This document shows positions 5,941 through 13,315 of a stretch of 16,027 nucleotides of DNA, piece by piece. The notes beneath the pieces are model-generated. The model was not told where the DNA came from and did no database searches. It saw nothing but the letters and a program-made list of their open reading frames with translations. This stretch comes from Methanosarcina sp. (lineage in GTDB: Archaea > Halobacteriota > Methanosarcinia > Methanosarcinales > Methanosarcinaceae). Position numbers and translations under genes: made by a program. The stretch is from the NCBI GenBank assembly GCA_024280975.1, contig JAMXLQ010000260.1:1-16027 (forward strand). Reading direction: 5' to 3'. The first letter of the stretch is position 1. Every line of letters begins with the position of its first letter.

Positions 5941-6067
5941 AACTGCTTTAAAGTAAACTGTCCTTAAAGTAAACTGCCCTTAAAATAAGTCATCCATAAA
6001 GCCGATTGTTCTTAAAGAGAACCGTTCTTAGATGAAAATAACCCTAAAGAGAGCCATTCTTAAAGTT
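5941..6067. repeat. Degenerate 16-bp tandem repeat, eight copies
   Basis: Units start at 5941, 5956, 5972, 5988, 6004, 6020, 6036 and 6052, with consensus near AACTGTTCTTAAAGAG. The best copies are AACTGTCCTTAAAGTA and GATTGTTCTTAAAGAG; the CTTAAAG core is the most conserved part. Spacing is 16 bp throughout except for a 15-bp first unit. The array fills the middle of the gap between the ACT-gene promoter and the stop codon of the shikimate-kinase-like gene. No ORF or promoter is evident in it. Confidence 0.75.
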
Positions 6068-6179
6068 GCAGACTCTGGAGAAAATTTAATAATAGATAAC
6101 CCTAAAAACTCTGACTCAGAAAGAGTAATTATGTTAAAACACAGCTTGAAACCTTAATAAACCGATTTGAGCCATAATT

Positions 6180-6689
6180 TCAGATGTTCTCTTTAAAATA
6201 AAGTTCAACAATCTTTTCAGTAATTTCCTGAATATTTTCTCTTCCTTTGAGCTTTATTGAAAAATCGGCATATTTCTCATAAAGGACCATCCTTTCTTCA
6301 AAAAGTTCTTTCAGGCTCCTATCCCTAAGTCCTACTATGCCCCTTTTTCTTGCATTGGGAAGCCTTCTGGCAATGCTTCTGAATGCAGTGTCCAGAAAGA
6401 TTATTTTTGAGATTGTTTTTAGATGCTCCATGGCTTTTTCGGAATAAACTACACTCCCGCCAGGGGAAATAATGCTCCTATCTACCTGCCCGAGCCTGAG
6501 AATGGCTTCTTCTTCAAACCTGATAAGAGCCGAATCTCCGTATTTATCAATAAGAGTTTGGAGAGGCATTCCGGTGTTTTCCCTTATTAGTTGATCTACA
6601 TCGATAAAAGTATAACCAAGGCGCTTCGCAAGGGCTCTTCCGATAGTACTTTTTCCCGCTCCTGCCATACCAATTAATGTTATGTTCAT
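6180..6689 (-). CDS. Shikimate-kinase-like P-loop kinase (bacterial AroK fold)
   Basis: A 169-residue protein of the AroK/AroL-gluconokinase branch of nucleoside-monophosphate-kinase-like enzymes. It has the Walker A motif GMAGAGKST at residues 7-15, FIDVDQ with the acidic residue D32, the RFEEE segment with R57, a PGGSV turn at 76-80, and ERMVLYEKYAD with R133. D32, R57, the glycine turn and R133 align with shikimate-binding positions of bacterial shikimate kinase, although the usual GGG is only GG here. Archaea normally phosphorylate shikimate with an unrelated GHMP-family kinase, so this protein may be a true bacterial-type shikimate kinase or act on another small alcohol. ATG at 6689 is chosen; GTG at 6695 would add two residues. 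It has its own promoter at 6796-6804 and no visible pathway partner nearby. Confidence 0.8.
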   Translation of the reverse strand: MNITLIGMAGAGKSTIGRALAKRLGYTFIDVDQLIRENTGMPLQTLIDKYGDSALIRFEEEAILRLGQVDRSIISPGGSVVYSEKAMEHLKTISKIIFLDTAFRSIARRLPNARKRGIVGLRDRSLKELFEERMVLYEKYADFSIKLKGRENIQEITEKIVELYFKENI

Positions 6690-7049
6690 TGCCACACTCT
6701 TCTAAACTCTAAAAGTAAGGGAATCCGCTGCCTGAAACTCCCCAGCATAAGGACCATTATGCCTTAAAATCAATTGGGACAAAATAATCCTTTAGCTATA
6801 TAAAACGTACAACCTATCATTTACTAGGAAATAGTTTATGCGGACAAAAAAATAAGCAGTCTGAACGCTCCAAAAATGTGTGGTTCAGGTGAAGTCTAAA
6901 TGCTCTAAAAAGTGTAGTTCAAGTGACATTTATGAAAATGAGTTAAGAAACAAAAGTAAAAGAAACATATTTGAAGAATTCTTTTTTAAAGAAATAAATT
7001 ATTTCTTGAAGAAAATAGAGTTTTGAAGAAATTATTCTCCTTAAAGAAC
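6690..7049. other. Gene-free stretch with promoter and diverged direct repeat
   Basis: This gap of about 360 bases holds the promoter of the kinase gene and one imperfect direct repeat of about 33 bp (6866-6899 and 6901-6932; shared GCTC(C/T)AAAAA, TGTGG/TGTAG, TTCA(G/A)GTGA). Near 6960-7040 AT-rich DNA has short TTCTTGAAGAA-type self-complementary pieces that may form the 3' end of the upstream membrane-protein transcript. I see no further gene. Confidence 0.4.
6796..6804 (-). promoter_or_regulatory. TATA box of the shikimate-kinase-like gene
   Basis: TTTATATAG on the minus strand is a near-ideal archaeal TATA box. The predicted RNA start is near 6773, leaving an untranslated leader of about 85 bases. 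Confidence 0.6.
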
Positions 7050-7454
7050 TTATTTCCTCAAATATTGATCTTTTCGATTTACGGGATTAGCGTCAAGGCC
7101 GAGAATGTACTTTTCAATCTCTTTCGAAGATCGAAGGAAAGAAAGTATATGCTCAGAAAGTACAATTCTAGTACCTGACATATAATGCTTTAAAAACCTT
7201 CTGGCAGTCATCCTATCGACTTGTTCGAGAGAAACGATAGCAAGATACATGAGAAGTCGAATTGAAAACACAAGATGAAGTACAAGCATCTTGACCCAGG
7301 GGCTATCTGAGCTGATTGCCATCCCACAGATCCAGCTGCAAAGCCTGAGAGAATAGGAGATAAGCCTGCTTTTATAAAAATTCAAAAGCAGTAGGAGGAA
7401 TATAAGAAAACATAAACCTCCAGATATGAGATAGATTTCATTCGCCAAATCCAT
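7050..7454 (-). CDS. Small membrane protein, unknown function
   Basis: A 134-residue protein I do not recognise. Two hydrophobic segments are clear: about residues 5-25 (a run of I, L and F ending before NFYKSRL) and about 56-76 (MLVLHLVFSIRLLMYLAIV). A third weakly hydrophobic stretch lies between them. The C-terminal half is charged (LEQVDRMTARRFLKHY, SKEIEKYILG) and probably cytoplasmic. There is no lipobox or known domain. ATG at 7454 is used; a GTG at 7463 would add three residues, and an AAGGA is closer to the GTG, so the start is open. A TATA-like CTATATACC lies upstream at about 7518-7525. It appears to be a single-gene unit. Confidence 0.6.
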   Translation of the reverse strand: MDLANEIYLISGGLCFLIFLLLLLNFYKSRLISYSLRLCSWICGMAISSDSPWVKMLVLHLVFSIRLLMYLAIVSLEQVDRMTARRFLKHYMSGTRIVLSEHILSFLRSSKEIEKYILGLDANPVNRKDQYLRK

Positions 7455-7623
7455 AAAAGTCACAAATCCTTACTTTCTGTTACTATTTTAATTTATGTAC
7501 TTCTATTCGTTTTTCAGGGTATATAGGGAAGTTAAAAAGTTGGAACTGGAGTTTACAGCGTTAATTAAGGGATGAGCTTGCTTCAGCTAGTAATAGAAAA
7601 GGAAATAAAAATAGCCGGATAAG

Positions 7624-7678
7624 AATGCCCGGGAAGGTGAAAAATCTGACCGACAAGAAAGATTTCCGCCCCTGCATT
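7624..7678 (-). other. Strong hairpin followed by T-rich DNA
   Basis: The minus strand folds as AAUGC/GCAUU, GGG/CCC, GG/CC and AAAUCU/AGAUUU, 16 pairs interrupted by small internal loops, with a 12-base apical loop. T-rich DNA at about 7590-7620 follows on the minus strand, so this may be the end of a minus-strand transcript or a small RNA. No TATA box lies at the right distance for an independent start. Confidence 0.45.
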
Positions 7679-7700
7679 TCTGTACCGAGCCCTAATAAAA

Positions 7701-7712
7701 GTTTCCGGAAAC
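7701..7712. promoter_or_regulatory. 12-bp perfect palindrome GTTTCCGGAAAC
   Basis: A perfect 12-bp palindrome, suitable as a dimeric repressor site or a restriction/methylation target. On the minus strand it precedes the 7624-7678 hairpin by about 20 bases. No gene start lies at the expected distance, so its function is undetermined. Confidence 0.3.
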
Positions 7713-7722
7713 CGCTATGTGT

Positions 7723-7908
7723 TCAAACTGTTATCTCCCTCTGATGGAACGGAAAACGGAAAAATCTGGATGTTGTTTTAACAAGAGGAATAGGTCTGTC
7801 TGTAGACATTCTGTTGAAGGTAAAACTTGTATTTAATACTTTTCTTATAAATCGTAATAACAAATAGGAATAATACTTGGTATTCTCAGAGATTTGCTTT
7901 GATTCCAC
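7723..7908 (-). CDS. Doubtful 61-residue basic ORF
   Basis: A GTG start is preceded by AGGAG at five bases, a good ribosome binding site, and the frame runs 61 codons. The product is basic and rich in aromatic residues (RFFRFPFHQRE near the end), with no recognisable domain or membrane segment. The strong hairpin and T-rich DNA downstream on the same strand could end its transcript. Against it: no convincing TATA box, a rare start codon and no family match that I recognise. It may be chance. Confidence 0.25.
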   Translation of the reverse strand: MESKQISENTKYYSYLLLRFIRKVLNTSFTFNRMSTDRPIPLVKTTSRFFRFPFHQREITV

Positions 7909-8012
7909 CTGTGCTCCTGGACAAATTTCTGTTAATTAAGGAGTCTCCATAAAGTTAAAATTAGAAAGAGAAATTCTAAAATTATGTGCAGATTTTGAGT
8001 AATAGTTAAAAT

Positions 8013-8072
8013 ATTTATATTGGACGGAAACTTGCTTTACCAGAAAAATGTAGGTCGTAAAATATAGGTCGT
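8013..8072 (+). promoter_or_regulatory. Promoter and leader repeat of the flavoprotein gene
   Basis: TTTATATT at 8013-8020 is a good TATA box with expected RNA start near 8042. The short leader contains TAGGTCGT twice (8051-8058 and 8065-8072), 14 bp apart and just before the start codon. The repeats overlap the place where a ribosome binding site would be, so they may be a regulatory site for protein or RNA. Confidence 0.5.
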
Positions 8073-8079
8073 TTTGGAA

Positions 8080-9534
8080 ATGAAAAAATATGATGTAATT
8101 GTTGTCGGGGCAGGGATAAGCGGGCTTCTAGCGGCTTTAACGCTTTCCAAACACGGAAAAAAAGTCCTTGTTCTTGAGAAAAGGCAGCACCTTGGTGGGA
8201 ACTGCAATAGCTACATGGTAGGGGGCTATCAGGTAGATACAGGAGTACACGCGATTACCCATCTGGTTGAAGGGCCTCTAAAGAGATTAATGGACAATTA
8301 TTTCGATTATCTACCTGTATTTGAAGACTACGGGTATTACTATATTCGAACTGAGAACACTTTTGTCAAAGTTCCTTCTAACCTCAAAGATTTCGTTACT
8401 TTTGATGTGCTTCCGAGAAAGGATAGAGTTTTGCTTTCCCAGACACTTACAAAAGCTTTTACTCTTTCCTCATTCGGAATAGATCTTTCAGACCGAGCAG
8501 TATATGATTTTCTGCCAAAAAGCCTTTCAAAGGATACCTACGACTTTGTGGACACAATTTCCATTTCCCTTTCTGGGAAATCTATGAAAGAGACATCGGC
8601 TCAGCGTATCCTGTATGGCAGCAATTTTGTCAGGGATAGTATTACCCAAGAACAGTTTGATGCCATGATAGGAAAACTGGAACTGAAAAAATCCCAGTCT
8701 ACAGAATCCATCCTTGCCTCAATCCTTCCGTATCATCTCCATGCTTCTCTTCAGGCGAGAATGACCAGGGTTACTCAGCCGTTTGCATCCCTTGAAAGGC
8801 TTGCAACAAATGATGTAAACGATTCTCAGGGCTATCCCAGAAAAGGCTTAAAAGCCCTGCTCAACGCCGTTCTTTACTCCCTTCCCGAAACCGTTGAAAT
8901 CAAAACGGAATGTGAGGTTAAATCGATTCTTGTACAGGATGGAAAGGCTTCGGGCGTGGAAGCCGATGAAATTTATGCATCTGATATCGTTATCTACACA
9001 GGTTTTGCAACCGAACTTCCCAGGCTTATAAAAGATCTTCCCACAGAGTATGTTGAAGACCTCAAGGGAATTGTCCATAGCAAAAGCCTGACCATCTGGC
9101 TTGGACTGGAAAAAGATTTTTCCGACTTTAATTATACAGGCTCAGAGATCTGGTTCAAGGATTTCGCCTACTGGGCAACGCCTATAAGTAACTATGACCC
9201 TTCGCTTGCCCCAAAAGATAAACAACTTATTGGCTTTTCCTTTGTGATCGACGAAAATAAAAGTGAAGAGCAGGAGACAAAAAAGGCATACGATACGATT
9301 TTCCGTGCACATCCAAACATCGAGAAATATATCGATATGCAACATGAACAAGCAATGATCCCAGAAAAGGCTGCAGTCGCAATTAATGGAAAGTTTGCAG
9401 ATATTCGAACTCCTGTTCGGAATCTGTATGTGGTGGGCACGGATACTGATAAACGCAGCATGGGAATTACCCGGGCTTCATATTCGATTATCGAGTTCCT
9501 GAAGATTCTCAATGAAGATGGAAACCTTCATTAA
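8080..9534 (+). CDS. Phytoene-desaturase-like FAD-dependent oxidoreductase
   Basis: A 484-residue flavoprotein of the CrtI/carotenoid-isomerase-like amine-oxidase superfamily. The N-terminal dinucleotide fold is complete: GAGISG at residues 10-15, VLVLEKR ending the second strand with E33, then LGGNCNS. The C-terminal family motif NLYVVGTDTDKRSMGITRAS lies at about 448-467 and binds the flavin. No membrane segment is evident. The true start is the ATG at 8080 before KKYDVIVVG; an upstream TTG would add two residues. The usual ribosome binding site is weak and repeats replace it. Methanosarcina is not known for carotenoids, so the substrate may be another polyprenoid, for instance in saturating or isomerising lipid or methanophenazine side chains; this is conjecture. 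It is a single-gene unit, convergent with trm56. Confidence 0.85.
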   Translation: MKKYDVIVVGAGISGLLAALTLSKHGKKVLVLEKRQHLGGNCNSYMVGGYQVDTGVHAITHLVEGPLKRLMDNYFDYLPVFEDYGYYYIRTENTFVKVPSNLKDFVTFDVLPRKDRVLLSQTLTKAFTLSSFGIDLSDRAVYDFLPKSLSKDTYDFVDTISISLSGKSMKETSAQRILYGSNFVRDSITQEQFDAMIGKLELKKSQSTESILASILPYHLHASLQARMTRVTQPFASLERLATNDVNDSQGYPRKGLKALLNAVLYSLPETVEIKTECEVKSILVQDGKASGVEADEIYASDIVIYTGFATELPRLIKDLPTEYVEDLKGIVHSKSLTIWLGLEKDFSDFNYTGSEIWFKDFAYWATPISNYDPSLAPKDKQLIGFSFVIDENKSEEQETKKAYDTIFRAHPNIEKYIDMQHEQAMIPEKAAVAINGKFADIRTPVRNLYVVGTDTDKRSMGITRASYSIIEFLKILNEDGNLH

Positions 9535-9639
9535 AACATAAAAAGATGAGAATTTGAAAATTGAAAAATCCGAACCAAAGCAAAAGATTCTGAAAAATAG
9601 AGAGTACGGGCTATGAAGAAAAGTTGAAGGGGAATAAAC

Positions 9640-10173
9640 TTAATCCCTGAGATTTTCTATAACCTGTTTACCCTTTTCTGCCGGCACAATTGTCAGCTCA
9701 GCATTGGGAAATTTTCTTTCAAGTGGTTCGCCATCTGCAAGCCTGTCCAGGGTTATTGCAACCGCAGCAACCTCGGAATGGGGCTGACTTCCAACTGCAA
9801 CATTCCAGTCCGCAAGCTGGTAAATTTCCGGAGGTACCTTCTCTGCTCCTACGACAATCATAAGCTTATCACAGCTTTTAAGCTCGTCTGTGACGTTGGG
9901 CAGATTGACCCCGTACATTGAAAGATGACAAACTTTTCCGCCAGCAGCCTTCCATTCCTTGATCTCCTGCTTAAAATTCACATTGTTTTTAACATAGAAA
10001 TCTCCTCCCCAGCGCCTGACAACATCCTCAAGAGTTTCTATTATTCCAAGGTCATTTGAGGAAAGGAGCATACCTTCTGCACCGAGCAGCCTGGCAGTTA
10101 AGCCAACGTGAGTGGTGATTCTTTTATCCCTTTCCGGGCGGTGCCCCAGGCGCAGCAAAACAATCCTTTTCAT
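9640..10173 (-). CDS. trm56: tRNA (cytidine(56)-2'-O)-methyltransferase
   Basis: Archaeal Trm56 (COG1303) transfers methyl from S-adenosylmethionine to the 2'-O of C56 in the T-loop of tRNA, which stabilises the tRNA elbow. The 177-residue length is normal for the methanogen form. It opens with KRIVLLRLGHRPERDKRITTHV, the usual family start with conserved arginines. The SPOUT knot region contains HLSMYGVNLP (83-92), VVGAEKVP (107-114) and NVAVGSQPHSEVAA (124-137), which form the cofactor pocket and dimer interface. It lies 57 bases downstream of deoA on the same strand and is probably co-transcribed. No strong ribosome binding site is seen directly before the ATG. Confidence 0.95.
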   Translation of the reverse strand: MKRIVLLRLGHRPERDKRITTHVGLTARLLGAEGMLLSSNDLGIIETLEDVVRRWGGDFYVKNNVNFKQEIKEWKAAGGKVCHLSMYGVNLPNVTDELKSCDKLMIVVGAEKVPPEIYQLADWNVAVGSQPHSEVAAVAITLDRLADGEPLERKFPNAELTIVPAEKGKQVIENLRD

Positions 10174-10230
10174 GCTCGTGCTAAAACCCTACAAGGTATT
10201 AAAGGATTTCACTGAAAAAATGAAAGAAAA

Positions 10231-11751
10231 TTACTGGAACCCATAAGTTCCTGGAATTCTCCGCAAAAGCATGCCCTCAACAACTATCGGGTTTGTTCTC
10301 TGGGCCGTTGTCAATGCGTTTTCGAGCTTGAATTCTTTCTCAGCATAGATTGTGAGGATAGGGTCTCCTTTCTTAACGGACTCACCCATTTTCTTGTGAA
10401 TAGCGACCCCAGCTCCTTTATCATTAGGAGCCCCCGCAAGTCTGGCAATCTCAATTATCCACTTATTGTCAAACTCGATAACATATCCATCTGCGGAAGC
10501 AAAAATATCGGCAGTATATTGCCCTACCTGAATATCGTTCGATGTAATGTTCGGGTTTCCACCCTGTGCTTCAATAATCTGCTTCATCTTTTCAAGGGCT
10601 TTTCCGTTTCTTAACGTTTCCAGTGCAACTTCCTTTCCACGGTCCCTTGGAGCCGCACCTCCCATCTCAAGCAGGATACCCGCAAGAGCCGCACTTTTTT
10701 CAATGAGGCTGTTTGGGCCTTCCATACTTTCCAGTACCTTCAGGGCTTCCCTGACTTCCAGTGAGGGTCCTACTTTTCTTCCAATTGGAGACGAACCGTA
10801 GGTAATTGCACATTCAACGTTCATTCCAAGCCTGTGCCCTAGGTTAATCAGATCTCTTGCAAGTTTTTGCCCTTCCTGAACAGTTGGCACTTTTGCGCTT
10901 GGCCCAACAGGGATGTCCATTACTACATTGTCAGCCCCGATAGCACCTTTCTTTGCCATAATTGAGGCAAGCATCTGGTAGTAAGGGTCAATGGAGAGAG
11001 GATATTCAACCCTTATGAGCTTGTCATCGGCAGGTGCGATATTTGTGGCTCCGCCCCAAACGAGAGCACCCCCAACTTTTTCGGTTATCTCTTTGACTTC
11101 CTGAGAGTTGAACTCTACAGGACAGAGCACCTCCATAAGATCCGCAGTTCCACCTGCTCCTGTGATTGCCCTGGAACTAGTCTTCGGAATAAGGAGCCCG
11201 TTTGCAGCGACAATCGGGACAACAAGCAGAGATATCTTGTTTCCGGGCACTCCTCCTATCGAGTGTTTGTCCATTATAGGATGAGTATCAAATTCGATTG
11301 TATCTCCACTCTCGATCATAGCCTTTGTAAGCCATTCAACCTCGTCATCGGTCATTCCGTGGATGTAAGAAGATGTTATAAAAGCCGAGAGTTCGATTTC
11401 ACTGAGATTTTCTTCCACAATATCGTTTACTAGCGTTTTAATCTCATCCTCCACAACAGGTTTTTTATCCATCATTTTCTTGATTATGGATGCAGATTTT
11501 GAACGGAATGCCGGAACAACCTCAACGGGCTTATCCCACGCCTGGAAGTGCTCATATACTTCAAAAAAAACCCCAAGAGTGCCCGGCGGAACCATATTAT
11601 CCGTGGTATCTACAATAGCAGAAAGACTCTCGTGCCCACGAATACGGACTCTATCCCCCGGATTAACCCCAAGTTCCTTTGCATCGGCAATATTTAGTAA
11701 CACTTTGTGCTGCCCTATTTTCATATTAAAATGTTCCAGCTTCAACTGCAT
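10231..11751 (-). CDS. deoA: AMP phosphorylase
   Basis: Archaeal AMP phosphorylase cleaves AMP (and CMP/UMP) with phosphate to give the base and ribose 1,5-bisphosphate. In archaea this feeds the isomerase and form III RuBisCO, routing nucleotides into 3-phosphoglycerate. The 506-residue protein has the archaeal N-terminal extension (1-85, containing VNPGDRVRIRG) that separates it from bacterial thymidine phosphorylase. A helical domain follows, then the phosphate site KHSIGGVPGNK (162-172) and the family signature SSRAITGAGGTADL (192-205), and a C-terminal domain (about 430-500). GGAG seven bases before the ATG is a good ribosome binding site. It is the first gene of an apparent operon with trm56. 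RuBisCO and the isomerase are not in this window. The annotation name deoA is shared with thymidine phosphorylase, but the N-terminal domain supports AMP phosphorylase. Confidence 0.95.
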   Translation of the reverse strand: MQLKLEHFNMKIGQHKVLLNIADAKELGVNPGDRVRIRGHESLSAIVDTTDNMVPPGTLGVFFEVYEHFQAWDKPVEVVPAFRSKSASIIKKMMDKKPVVEDEIKTLVNDIVEENLSEIELSAFITSSYIHGMTDDEVEWLTKAMIESGDTIEFDTHPIMDKHSIGGVPGNKISLLVVPIVAANGLLIPKTSSRAITGAGGTADLMEVLCPVEFNSQEVKEITEKVGGALVWGGATNIAPADDKLIRVEYPLSIDPYYQMLASIMAKKGAIGADNVVMDIPVGPSAKVPTVQEGQKLARDLINLGHRLGMNVECAITYGSSPIGRKVGPSLEVREALKVLESMEGPNSLIEKSAALAGILLEMGGAAPRDRGKEVALETLRNGKALEKMKQIIEAQGGNPNITSNDIQVGQYTADIFASADGYVIEFDNKWIIEIARLAGAPNDKGAGVAIHKKMGESVKKGDPILTIYAEKEFKLENALTTAQRTNPIVVEGMLLRRIPGTYGFQ

Positions 11752-12337
11752 GAGTAGACTCCTTCTATTTCGTTCTCATTATAATTGTAAATTTGTTAAT
11801 ATAATTTGTTTCTTTGAATCCAGACCTTCCGCTTGCTTTCCTACCTGGAAACTGAGAGCCGAGCTTGAAAAAGCCTGATAAATTAATAATAAATTTAAAT
11901 AGTAAATATTAAGCTGAAATGACATATTAACCTTCATATTATTTTAATTAATTCCGCAAAAAACATTGAAAAATTAAAAATAAAGAAATTAAAAATGATT
12001 TTCATTAAAAGAAAGTTCGCAATTGTGCCTATAATCGGCTATGAACTATACCTGTATAGATCAATCAGAAAATTTAAAGCATTTTAGAATAAAGCTCTCC
12101 TGAGAGCTTAAATCAAACCTGAAAAAAGGGAAAGATAATGGAATAAATAAGAATAGAAATTAAAAGGAACAAATAAGAATAGAAATTAAAGGGAACAAGC
12201 ACACTGGAATAATACTTCTTTTTACCTTCAGTATACTGATTGTTCTCACTAGTTACCATTTGTTCGTTATTTAATATTACAAAGTTACTATCTACCCGTA
12301 TTCATTCACTTTTATCAAAAGTTACTCATTTATCTAG
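11752..12337. other. Gene-free stretch upstream of deoA
   Basis: Nearly 590 bases without a convincing gene. The first 120 bases would be the deoA leader. A minus-strand AT-rich TATA candidate (TTTAAATTTATTA) lies near 11888-11903. CTATAC/GTATAG (12046-12059) and AAGCTCTC/GAGAGCTT (12092-12109) are inverted repeats; the second is followed by T-rich DNA on the minus strand and may end the transcript of the small membrane-protein gene at 12338. The 26-bp repeat pair at 12140-12191 is also here. Confidence 0.4.
12140..12200. repeat. 26-bp tandem repeat, 2.3 copies
   Basis: Copies at 12140-12165 and 12166-12191 differ at two positions (core AATAAGAATAGAAATTAAA). A third partial copy, GGAACAAGC, starts at 12192. 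The unit is A-rich on the plus strand and unrelated to the other arrays in the window. Confidence 0.8.
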
Positions 12338-12553
12338 TTATTTGCCATAGTTATGCCTAGATATAGAAACAAGACCTTTGGTAATCCCCATTGCGACGAC
12401 TACTACCAGTACTGCGGTTAAGAGAACCATAAGCAAATTTTCCTCATCAGCAAATTTGAACATGAAGTAAAATAAAATAACGTCTGTTATTGCTCCAATG
12501 CCCACCAAAGCTATTGAAGGGCCTTCTAAAGCTTTTCCAGTATCCCTGCCCAT
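12338..12553 (-). CDS. Two-helix small membrane protein
   Basis: A 71-residue protein with a short polar start (MGRDTGKALEGPS), two hydrophobic helices (about 14-33, ALVGIGAITDVILFYFMFKF, and 41-60, LMVLLTAVLVVVVAMG), an acidic turn (ADEEN) between them and a basic tail (SISRHNYGK). By the positive-inside rule both ends probably face the cytoplasm. The family is unknown to me. ATG at 12553 is chosen over a TTG six bases upstream; GGATGGA precedes it. The TATA box at 12600-12608 predicts a leader of about 24 bases, a good fit. Confidence 0.65.
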   Translation of the reverse strand: MGRDTGKALEGPSIALVGIGAITDVILFYFMFKFADEENLLMVLLTAVLVVVVAMGITKGLVSISRHNYGK

Positions 12554-12599
12554 TTTCAATCCATCCTGAAATAATTATCGGCGAACTAAGATTTAAGGC

Positions 12600-12608
12600 C
12601 TATAAAAA
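12600..12608 (-). promoter_or_regulatory. TATA box of the two-helix membrane protein gene
   Basis: TTTTTTATAG on the minus strand places the RNA start near 12577, about 24 bases before the ATG at 12553. Confidence 0.5.
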
Positions 12609-12632
12609 ACCCAAACTAAATAATTAAATTAA

Positions 12633-12659
12633 TAGAGTTTTTAGCAAAGACTAACTCTA
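12633..12659 (-). terminator. Hairpin terminator at the end of the 19-codon ORF
   Basis: On the minus strand TAGAGTT and AACTCTA pair over a 13-base loop. The hairpin begins at the TAG stop of the small ORF and is followed by T-rich DNA. The layout is the same as at the porB end, where the hairpin also overlaps the stop codon. Confidence 0.45.
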
Positions 12660-12716
12660 GTCATGACAGAAACCTAAAGCGATAACGCATGAATAAGTAA
12701 GGCTGTAACTAAGCAT
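12657..12716 (-). CDS. Candidate 19-residue peptide gene
   Basis: The ORF reads MLSYSLTYSCVIALGFCHD and stops at TAG; a second in-frame TAG follows after one codon, so amber read-through as pyrrolysine would add almost nothing. Support comes from a complete set of signals at correct distances: a near-ideal TATA box (12755-12762), a predicted RNA start near 12732, AGGAG five bases before the ATG, and a hairpin with T-rich DNA at the stop. The peptide is hydrophobic with two cysteines and might insert in the membrane. The alternative is that the transcript is a short regulatory RNA of about 100 bases with a chance ORF. No family is known to me. Confidence 0.45.
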   Translation of the reverse strand: MLSYSLTYSCVIALGFCHD

Positions 12717-12721
12717 AGTGA

Positions 12722-12762
12722 CTCCTGAGATTTATCAAAGAATTGGGGTAATTGCATATAAA
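12722..12762 (-). promoter_or_regulatory. Promoter and ribosome binding site of the 19-codon ORF
   Basis: TTTATATG (12755-12762) is a strong TATA box. AGGAG (12722-12726) is the ribosome binding site. The predicted leader is about 16 bases. Confidence 0.5.
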
Positions 12763-12764
12763 CC

Positions 12765-13073
12765 TTAGGTAATTACAGTCCCTCAAGTTCCGGATGAACA
12801 GGAGTTTCAGACTTTGAGAATAGATTATCTAAAAACAAGAAAGAAGTAGCACGATATTATTATTAGTATAGAACTTTTATTAACAGCGCTATTATTAACA
12901 AACTATTAACAGATTATCACAGCATTATTTTTAGTATAATCGCGCAATACTATTTTTAGTATGGTCTTTTCGTAAATTTTATAATTACTTTAGAGAAATG
13001 TGTTATTATTTTGTAGTGAAATATATTTTTTTCAAAGTAATATTTTAAGAAAAAAGGTTCATTAAAGATTGCA
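12765..13073. other. AT-rich gap with short repeats
   Basis: No gene is visible. TATTTTTAGTAT occurs twice (12926-12937 and 12951-12962, 25 bp apart), with a looser copy near 12857, and TATTAACA-type pieces recur between them. A weak hairpin (CTCAAGT/ACTTTGAG) lies near 12782-12818. On the minus strand this is downstream of the 73-residue gene and may include its transcript end. Confidence 0.35.
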
Positions 13074-13295
13074 TCAGAGAAATTCAAGACAGAGAGATAC
13101 ATAGTACTCTCTTGCAATCCTCTTGAGCCAATCAGGCACAAGACAATATCTGTCAACTATAAGTTCATTCAGGTAATATAGAGACTCCTCGGTTTTACAG
13201 TCACAGAGCCGCCTTATGGCCGTTCTCCTTCCCCATGCCGATCTTTCGTTATCCAGGGCTTCAAGGTAAAGCTGGTATTCCTTACTCTCGTCCAT
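13074..13295 (-). CDS. Small HEAT-repeat-like protein
   Basis: A 73-residue protein beginning MDESKEYQLYLEALDNE. The middle (about 21-60) has the spacing of one HEAT repeat: RRTAIRRLCDCKTEESLYYL, then a second helix with DWLKRIAREYY. It has no membrane segment and no catalytic motif. It may be a small adaptor or the remnant of a longer HEAT protein, but the frame is intact and ends normally. I use ATG at 13295; a TTG at 13316 would add seven residues. The TATA box centred near 13322 puts the RNA start about at the ATG and there is no ribosome binding site, so the mRNA may be leaderless. No operon partner is seen. Confidence 0.55.
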   Translation of the reverse strand: MDESKEYQLYLEALDNERSAWGRRTAIRRLCDCKTEESLYYLNELIVDRYCLVPDWLKRIAREYYVSLCLEFL

Positions 13296-13315
13296 TACAT
13301 TATAAATATCTACCA

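Noticed and set aside
7701..7712. NrpR nitrogen operator
   Set aside because: The known Methanosarcina type is GGAA-N6-TTCC; here the halves are TTCC and GGAA in the opposite order with no spacer.
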